A stretch of DNA of 64,000 nucleotides from Myxococcales bacterium (GTDB lineage: Bacteria > Myxococcota > UBA727 > VGSZ01): positions 1-64,000 of the forward strand of contig JAHFED010000019.1 of NCBI GenBank assembly GCA_023248635.1, in the 5' to 3' direction. Shown in pieces: positions 59,802 to 64,000 of the stretch. Both the position numbers and the translations under genes were made by a program. Under the pieces are notes generated by a model, which was not told the origin of the DNA, did not search any database, and worked only from the letters and a program-made list of their open reading frames with translations. Every line of letters starts with the position of its first letter. Position 1 is the first letter of the stretch.

Positions 59802-59875
59802 TTCGGCGCGCCTGGCGTCCTCGTTCGCCGAACGTTCGGCGGGCGATGTCGTCGTCGGGACGGAGCCGCATCCCC

Positions 59876-60520
59876 ATGATTGACGCCATCAAAGAACACC
59901 CGATCATCCTGCTGGCGGTGTTCTCCCTCGTCGTCGTCGTCATGATCTCGATCGAGCGCTTCTTTACCCTCTTCATCGCCTTCCGACTGCGGGTGGGCCC
60001 CTTCAAGAAGGCCCTCGAAGCAGCCCTGGTCGAGATGGATCTCAACAAGGCGCTGCGCATCGCGTCGATCAGTCCTGCCCATCCGGTGTGCAAAGTCGCC
60101 CGCGCAGGATTGGTAAGGGCCAACGCCGGCGACCGCGACCTCGTGCGGGCCATGGAAGTGGCCCAGCTCGAAGAGATGCCGCGTCTGCAGGGTTTGACGG
60201 CCTTTTTGGGCATGCTCGGCAACCTCGGCACCCTCATCGGCCTCATCGGGACGGTGTTCGGCATGATCGAGGCCTTCGCCGGCCTGGGGGTCAGCGACTC
60301 CGGCGCCAAGCAGGAGATCCTCGCGCGCGGCATCTCGGTGGCCATGAATGCGACGGCCATGGGCCTCATCGTCGCCATCCCTGGGAGCTTTTTCGCAACC
60401 CTCTATGGCCACCGGCAGGAACGGCTCATCGACCAGATGGAAGAGGTGAGCCTCACCGTCGCCAGCCACATCAGCCAGGCCACCCGTGAGGCCAAACAGC
60501 GCGCCCAACTGGGTCGCTGA
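59876..60520 (+). CDS. MotA/TolQ/ExbB proton-channel protein
   Basis: The 214-residue protein has the TolQ/ExbB plan: one N-terminal helix (HPIILLAVFSLVVVVMISIERFF), a cytoplasmic loop (about 35-100), and two late helices (GMLGNLGTLIGLIGTVFGMIEAFAG and ISVAMNATAMGLIVAIPGSFFATLYG). With the two ExbD-like genes that follow, it should form a proton-driven motor complex in the inner membrane. In Myxococcus the same order (AglR-AglQ-AglS) powers gliding, and TolQ-TolR and ExbB-ExbD use the same plan. ATG 59876 has GGAG upstream. Confidence 0.92.
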   Translation: MIDAIKEHPIILLAVFSLVVVVMISIERFFTLFIAFRLRVGPFKKALEAALVEMDLNKALRIASISPAHPVCKVARAGLVRANAGDRDLVRAMEVAQLEEMPRLQGLTAFLGMLGNLGTLIGLIGTVFGMIEAFAGLGVSDSGAKQEILARGISVAMNATAMGLIVAIPGSFFATLYGHRQERLIDQMEEVSLTVASHISQATREAKQRAQLGR

Positions 60521-60525
60521 CGCCG

Positions 60526-61056
60526 ATGGTCAGACGTCGCAAACAAGAGGGCAGAGAAGTCGACCTGGCGGCCCTCGTCGACATTCTGGCGAACATGCTC
60601 TTTTTCCTGCTGGCGACGGTCACCTTCCTGCAATTGAAGACCTTGAACGCCGCCGTCCCCGCCCTCACCACCGGCCCGGTGTCGACGGACAAGGTGGTCA
60701 ACGTCAGCATCGAGATCCATCCCGCGGGCTTCACCCTGAAGGCCAGCGGCGACGCTGCCGACAAGGGCATCGGGGCCATCAATGTCAGCAAGGATATTAC
60801 GCGCAAGGGCGATAATCACCTGGATTCCAAAGCGCTGACAGCAGAGCTTTGGGATATCAAGAAGCAGACGCCTGAGACCAAAAATATTATGATCTTCCCC
60901 GAGGAGGGGACGCCCTTCGAGGAGATCGTCCAGACCATGGACGCCAGCCGGGAGATGCCCTCGATCCTCGACCCCCGCAAGAAGGTGCCGCTGTTTACGC
61001 GTCCGGTGCTCTCGGAGCTCGTCGCCGGCGCTGACCCGGCGCGAGAGATGCCATGA
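60526..61056 (+). CDS. ExbD/TolR-like motor protein 1
   Basis: The 176-residue protein has a basic N-terminus, one transmembrane helix with the proton-carrying Asp19 (LVDILANMLFFLLA), and a periplasmic domain about 50-170. It starts five bases after the ExbB-like stop, and its stop overlaps the second ExbD-like gene (ATGA). The pair may form a hetero-dimeric stator as proposed for AglQ/AglS. Confidence 0.9.
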   Translation: MVRRRKQEGREVDLAALVDILANMLFFLLATVTFLQLKTLNAAVPALTTGPVSTDKVVNVSIEIHPAGFTLKASGDAADKGIGAINVSKDITRKGDNHLDSKALTAELWDIKKQTPETKNIMIFPEEGTPFEEIVQTMDASREMPSILDPRKKVPLFTRPVLSELVAGADPAREMP

Positions 61057-61610
61057 GCGAATTGTTTGCAGGTTCATCGCCTGGCGGCGGCCAATTGCCG
61101 AAGAAAAAGAGGCGCTTCCGCGGTGCCCGCATCATTCCGCTCAACCTCGCGCCCCTCATCGACATCAACGCCAACCTGCTCTTCTTCATGATCATCGCCA
61201 ACTCCGTGCAGGAAGATCGCCTCACCGCCGGCAAAGACGTCGAGCTGCCAGCCTCGAATGCGTCGACGGCGGAGGCGGGCGATCTGGTGTCGATTGTTGT
61301 GAGCATGAGTGCGATCTCTGTCAACGAAAAAGAGATCGTGAAATTGAGCAGCGGAATCTTCGACGACAAGATCTTAGATAAGCAGCGCGAGAACCGAATC
61401 GTGCCTCTTTACACCGACCTCAACCAGCGTTTCCAGGATCTGGTGCGCAAGGGCGCACAGCCGGGCGCGGCCAACGACGACAGCCGGCTGCCGGTGGTGC
61501 TCATTCAGGGGGACAAACGTCTGCCTTATCAAACACTTGCGAAGGTCATGCGGACCTGTGGCGAAGCCGGTTTCACGAAGTTCCGTTTCGCAGCCAAGGC
61601 GGGCGGTTGA
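61053..61610 (+). CDS. ExbD/TolR-like motor protein 2
   Basis: The 185-residue protein has a longer Lys/Arg-rich cytoplasmic segment (1-30), one transmembrane helix with Asp37 (NLAPLIDINANLLFFMII), and a periplasmic domain. It is last in the ExbB-ExbD-ExbD operon and differs clearly from the first ExbD, so it is not a recent duplicate. Confidence 0.9.
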   Translation: MSELFAGSSPGGGQLPKKKRRFRGARIIPLNLAPLIDINANLLFFMIIANSVQEDRLTAGKDVELPASNASTAEAGDLVSIVVSMSAISVNEKEIVKLSSGIFDDKILDKQRENRIVPLYTDLNQRFQDLVRKGAQPGAANDDSRLPVVLIQGDKRLPYQTLAKVMRTCGEAGFTKFRFAAKAGG

Positions 61611-61631
61611 CGTAGACGACGTCGTCCTTGG

Positions 61632-61964
61632 TCAGCGCTTCAGGCTCACGCAGCGGACGGAAGAGCGGTGCTGCGGCGGGACTTCGCTGGGGCTCTCGAC
61701 GATGTTCGTGCTGCCTTGGGCGTCGGTGAACACCAGGTACTGGCCAGCGGCGCCGGTGAAACACTTGATGCCCTCGCCCTCGCCGTCGGGGGCGCTGCTC
61801 GCCCTCGTCCCCCACCGGGCGCCGTCCAAGGTGCTCCAGCCCACGACCCCGCCGACACCCACGAGGACGACGGCCACGCCGACGACCACAGGCCTCCACG
61901 AGCGCCGTGGGGGCGCGGGGCTTTGGGGATACCAGGCGCGGGGATCCTCCGACGACGACGCCAT
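61632..61964 (-). CDS. Small one-helix membrane protein with a C-terminal soluble part
   Basis: A 110-residue protein with a Pro/Arg-rich N-terminus, one transmembrane helix (RPVVVGVAVVLVGVGGVVGW), a short GEGEG linker and a beta-like end (KCFTGAAGQYLVFTDAQGSTNIV). The first ATG has GAGG directly adjacent, too close for a ribosome site, and the frame stays open upstream with protein-like residues into the end of the next gene, so the start is uncertain. Function unknown. Confidence 0.65.
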   Translation of the reverse strand: MASSSEDPRAWYPQSPAPPRRSWRPVVVGVAVVLVGVGGVVGWSTLDGARWGTRASSAPDGEGEGIKCFTGAAGQYLVFTDAQGSTNIVESPSEVPPQHRSSVRCVSLKR

Positions 61965-62017
61965 CCTCTGGCCGGTGGCGTCGTGGGAGCGCAGCTCGCG
62001 ACCCAGCTGAAGGCCGC

Positions 62018-62629
62018 TCAGATGATTCCGGAGGCCGCGGGTGGGCGCACGTCGCCCCCGTCGCTGGCGGTGGCCAAGACACCGGCGGGATCGAAGAAGA
62101 AGCGGGCGTCGGAGTAGTAGGGGTCGATGGCGATGACGTCTTCGTCGATGGTCACCTCGACCGACGACGTCGACACGCTGCTGTTGGCGCCGGCGCAGCT
62201 CTGGGCCTCCGAGAGCAGGTCGTCCATGCGGCGCCGGGATTTCTTCACCTTGCGAAAGGTGCGTCGACCATCGGAGGTCTGGTTGGTGGCCACGGCCTCT
62301 TGCAGGTCGACGTTGGCGTCTTCGGCGACGCGCAGCACGCCTTTCATCGCCGCCACCGGCTCGTTCACGCAGGTGACGCGCACGGCGTCCTTCTCGTCGC
62401 GGGCTTTCTTCAGCTCATCGAGGCCCTTGCGCAGGGAGCCGCGCATGGAGTTGAGCGCCTCGTTGGCCTCCTCGGCGTAGCGGTTGATGGGCGTGTTGTC
62501 TTCGTCGTCGGCGATGATGCTGGGGGCTGGCTCCGGCGGGCCCAGCTCCCGCTCAGGCTCCTGGGCCAACGCCAGCGAGGCGCTCACACCGAGCAAGACC
62601 AGAGCAAACAAAGACCGTTGGCTGCGCAT
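62018..62629 (-). CDS. Secreted helical protein of unknown function
   Basis: A 203-residue protein with a signal peptide (MRSQRSLFALVLLGVSASLALA). The mature part has an acidic stretch, then helices (INRYAEEANEALNSMRGSLRKGLDELKKARDEKDAVRVTCVNEPVAAMKGVLRVAEDANVDLQEAV) and a Ser/Asp-rich end. Two Cys residues (about 89 and 147) could form a disulfide. ATG 62629 has GAGG upstream. A family A repeat and the oleC gene lie upstream on the same strand. Confidence 0.78.
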   Translation of the reverse strand: MRSQRSLFALVLLGVSASLALAQEPERELGPPEPAPSIIADDEDNTPINRYAEEANEALNSMRGSLRKGLDELKKARDEKDAVRVTCVNEPVAAMKGVLRVAEDANVDLQEAVATNQTSDGRRTFRKVKKSRRRMDDLLSEAQSCAGANSSVSTSSVEVTIDEDVIAIDPYYSDARFFFDPAGVLATASDGGDVRPPAASGII

Positions 62630-62750
62630 GACGACCTCAGCATGCCGGAGCGCCGGCGCTCCCGCCAGCGCTCGACCCCCTGCTCCTTCTTCGTGTTCGC
62701 ACTTCCGTGCGGCGTTCAAGACGCGCCAGCGCCAGCTTCTTGCACCAGTC

Positions 62751-62899
62751 ATCCCGCGTCCGCTTGATGTTCGACCGCGTTTCGAGATGGGAAAGACGCG
62801 GGGTGATGCGCGTGAAGCGCGCCCGCGGAACGCGGAGTTGGTGGGGCACCGACGGCGATGAACGAGACCGCTCCGCGGTCGAAGTTCAGCGAGATCGGG
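62751..62899 (-). repeat. Dispersed structured repeat, family A, copy 3 (internally deleted)
   Basis: 149 bp matching both ends of the other copies but lacking about 55 bases that hold the GGGAGGTCTG hairpin and the GC-rich middle. It starts one base after the oleC stop (62901 on the minus strand) and points the same way as oleC. Confidence 0.85.
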
Positions 62900-62900
62900 A

Positions 62901-64000
62901 TCAGCCGCTTTGCATCGCGACCAGCACCAAGCGCTCTCGCTCGATTTTGGCGTTGTGCCTGCGGTCGACGGGAAAGGAGCCGGCGAAGGCGCGCACCTGG
63001 TCGATGGCGGCGCATCCGGGCAGGGCACGCACCGCGTCAAGGGAGGGCACCGGCCGTGATCCTTCTTCGACGAAGACCACCGCTCGCTGGTTGCCGCGTT
63101 CGCCGATGCCGACCAAGGCCGCCCGCTGGCCGCTGCCTTCGAGGAGGGTTTCGACCACGGCTTCGACGGGGAGGGAGTGCAGCACGGCGCCATTGGCCAG
63201 CTCGACGCGGTGGGCCTTGCGCCCGCAAAACCACAAGCGACCACCGGCGTCGAGGTAACCGGCGTCGCCCATGCGGTGCCAGATGGGGCCGTCGACGTCG
63301 TCGTTGGCTCTGATTTTCGCCAGGGCGTTGGCGGCCTTGCCTCGCTCGCTCTTGTCATCGTAGGCGCGGGTCACACCCAGGCCCTCAACGATGATCTCGC
63401 CGGTCGCTCCTTGCGGCAGCTCGACCGCGTCTCGCAGGGATTCGATGGCTCCGTCGTGGAGGCCGATGATCTTGACCTTGATCCCCGGCGCCAACGCGCC
63501 CACACAGGTGCCCTGGCCCGCCCGCGTCGCCGTCGCCGTTTCCTTCACCACCGCGCGCCCGCCCATGAAGGCCACCGGCAAGGCCTCCGTCGCCCCATAG
63601 GGAGTGAAGACGTCGCCGTCGTCGGGCAGGGCTTGCAGGAGGCGCTCGTGCAACTGCGGCCGCACTGGGGCGCCCGCCGTCAACACCCTCTTGAGGTGGG
63701 GGAGCTTCTCTGCGTGCGCCATCAAGTATTGGGAGAAGGGCTCCCATAAAGCAGGCGACGCAAAAGCCGACGTCGCTGGCTTGTCCGCCCCCGTGCGCAG
63801 CGCCTGTAGGATGGCCTCTGGCTTGGCTTTGGCGGGGAAGCGGAAGTCCATCGCCGGGAAAACCGCGGTGGTGCCCATGGCCACCGAGAAGAGGGCGAAG
63901 GGCAGGAAACAGCAGACGTCGACGTCGCCGCGGCCGATCTGGAACATGTCGCGGATCGAGAGCGCCTGCGCCGCCAGCATGCCGTGCGTGTAGAGGACGC
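62901..64000 (-). CDS. oleC: OleC-type AMP-dependent beta-lactone synthetase (5' end outside window)
   Basis: The last 366 codons are present. OleC activates a beta-hydroxy acid made by OleABD and closes it to a beta-lactone, a step in making long-chain olefins. The visible part has VLYTHG with CCFLPFALFSVAMGTTAVFPAMD, which is an OleC-type segment, TPYGATEALPVAFM as the AMP-binding motif, and DGPIWHRMGDAGYLDAGGRLWFCGRKAHR as the C-terminal hinge block. The final catalytic Lys region is RRHNAKIERERLV. Its usual neighbours (oleA, oleB, oleD) are not in the window on this side. The 62900 end is the stop. Confidence 0.88.
   Translation of the reverse strand, partial: VLYTHGMLAAQALSIRDMFQIGRGDVDVCCFLPFALFSVAMGTTAVFPAMDFRFPAKAKPEAILQALRTGADKPATSAFASPALWEPFSQYLMAHAEKLPHLKRVLTAGAPVRPQLHERLLQALPDDGDVFTPYGATEALPVAFMGGRAVVKETATATRAGQGTCVGALAPGIKVKIIGLHDGAIESLRDAVELPQGATGEIIVEGLGVTRAYDDKSERGKAANALAKIRANDDVDGPIWHRMGDAGYLDAGGRLWFCGRKAHRVELANGAVLHSLPVEAVVETLLEGSGQRAALVGIGERGNQRAVVFVEEGSRPVPSLDAVRALPGCAAIDQVRAFAGSFPVDRRHNAKIERERLVLVAMQSG

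Overview
The window is GC-rich, densely coding chromosome from a delta-proteobacterium-like organism, most likely a member of the Myxococcota or a close relative. The clues are a MYXO-CTERM-like C-terminus (55028-56290), many lipoproteins with Gly-Glu-Gly-Glu linkers, several VWA, Ig-like, kelch-like and PPC-domain surface proteins, a zinc-ribbon/GYF protein resembling the N-terminal half of gliding protein GltJ, an ExbB-ExbD-ExbD motor set, an IF-3 with a long Ala/Pro C-terminal tail (as in Myxococcus Dsg) and an OleC-type enzyme. I see no prophage, transposase, CRISPR array or rRNA operon; the window looks like ordinary chromosome rich in envelope genes.

Layout. 1-8.8 kb: end of an unknown gene with a terminator, a trigger-factor-like chaperone, a small lipoprotein, then a leftward operon of a class I glutamine amidotransferase, an alpha/beta hydrolase and a metallopeptidase/beta-propeller/outer-membrane-barrel fusion, and a rightward trio ending in cutA and an eight-cysteine protein. 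8.8-18.4 kb: a TolB-N-like secreted protein and a giant (about 2,890 residue) Ig-repeat/kelch lipoprotein. 18.5-24 kb: infB, a small lipoprotein and ylxP, plus HMG-CoA lyase with a HEAT-repeat lipoprotein. 24-31.6 kb: a transglutaminase-elicitor-like protein with PPC domains, a pseudo-receiver/coiled-coil protein, a TolB-N-like paralogue and a formylglycine-generating-enzyme-like lipoprotein. 31.7-40.5 kb: membrane proteins, a family 4/5 uracil-DNA glycosylase, a sigma-region-4-like regulator, the zinc ribbon/VPLP/GYF/TPR protein, and proC-yggS-maf.

40.6-45.7 kb holds a compact uric-acid catabolism operon: urate hydroxylase (PuuD with a fused cytochrome c domain), allantoinase, an allantoicase fused to OHCU decarboxylase, 5-hydroxyisourate hydrolase and ureidoglycolate lyase. 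Together these cover every step from urate to glyoxylate plus urea. 45.7-57.3 kb: a collagen-like/L-domain lipoprotein, infC, small secreted proteins, tRNA-Arg(CCU), xerD, a VWA-like secreted protein, a SRPBCC protein, a YhhN-type membrane protein, a GH13 glycosidase, the MYXO-CTERM-like protein and an RlmM-like methyltransferase. 57.4-64 kb: a VWA lipoprotein, a membrane-anchored protein, the ExbB-ExbD-ExbD motor, two small envelope proteins and the 3' part of oleC.

The most unusual signals are two families of dispersed intergenic repeats. One is 149-216 bp with strong hairpins (1681-1888, 47742-47957, 62751-62899). The other is about 26-45 bp with a near-invariant core and differing flanking arms (29223-29267, 48637-48694, 59747-59801). 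All six copies lie just 3' of a gene and point the same way as that gene, which suggests RNA-level 3'-end elements or mobile elements that target gene ends.
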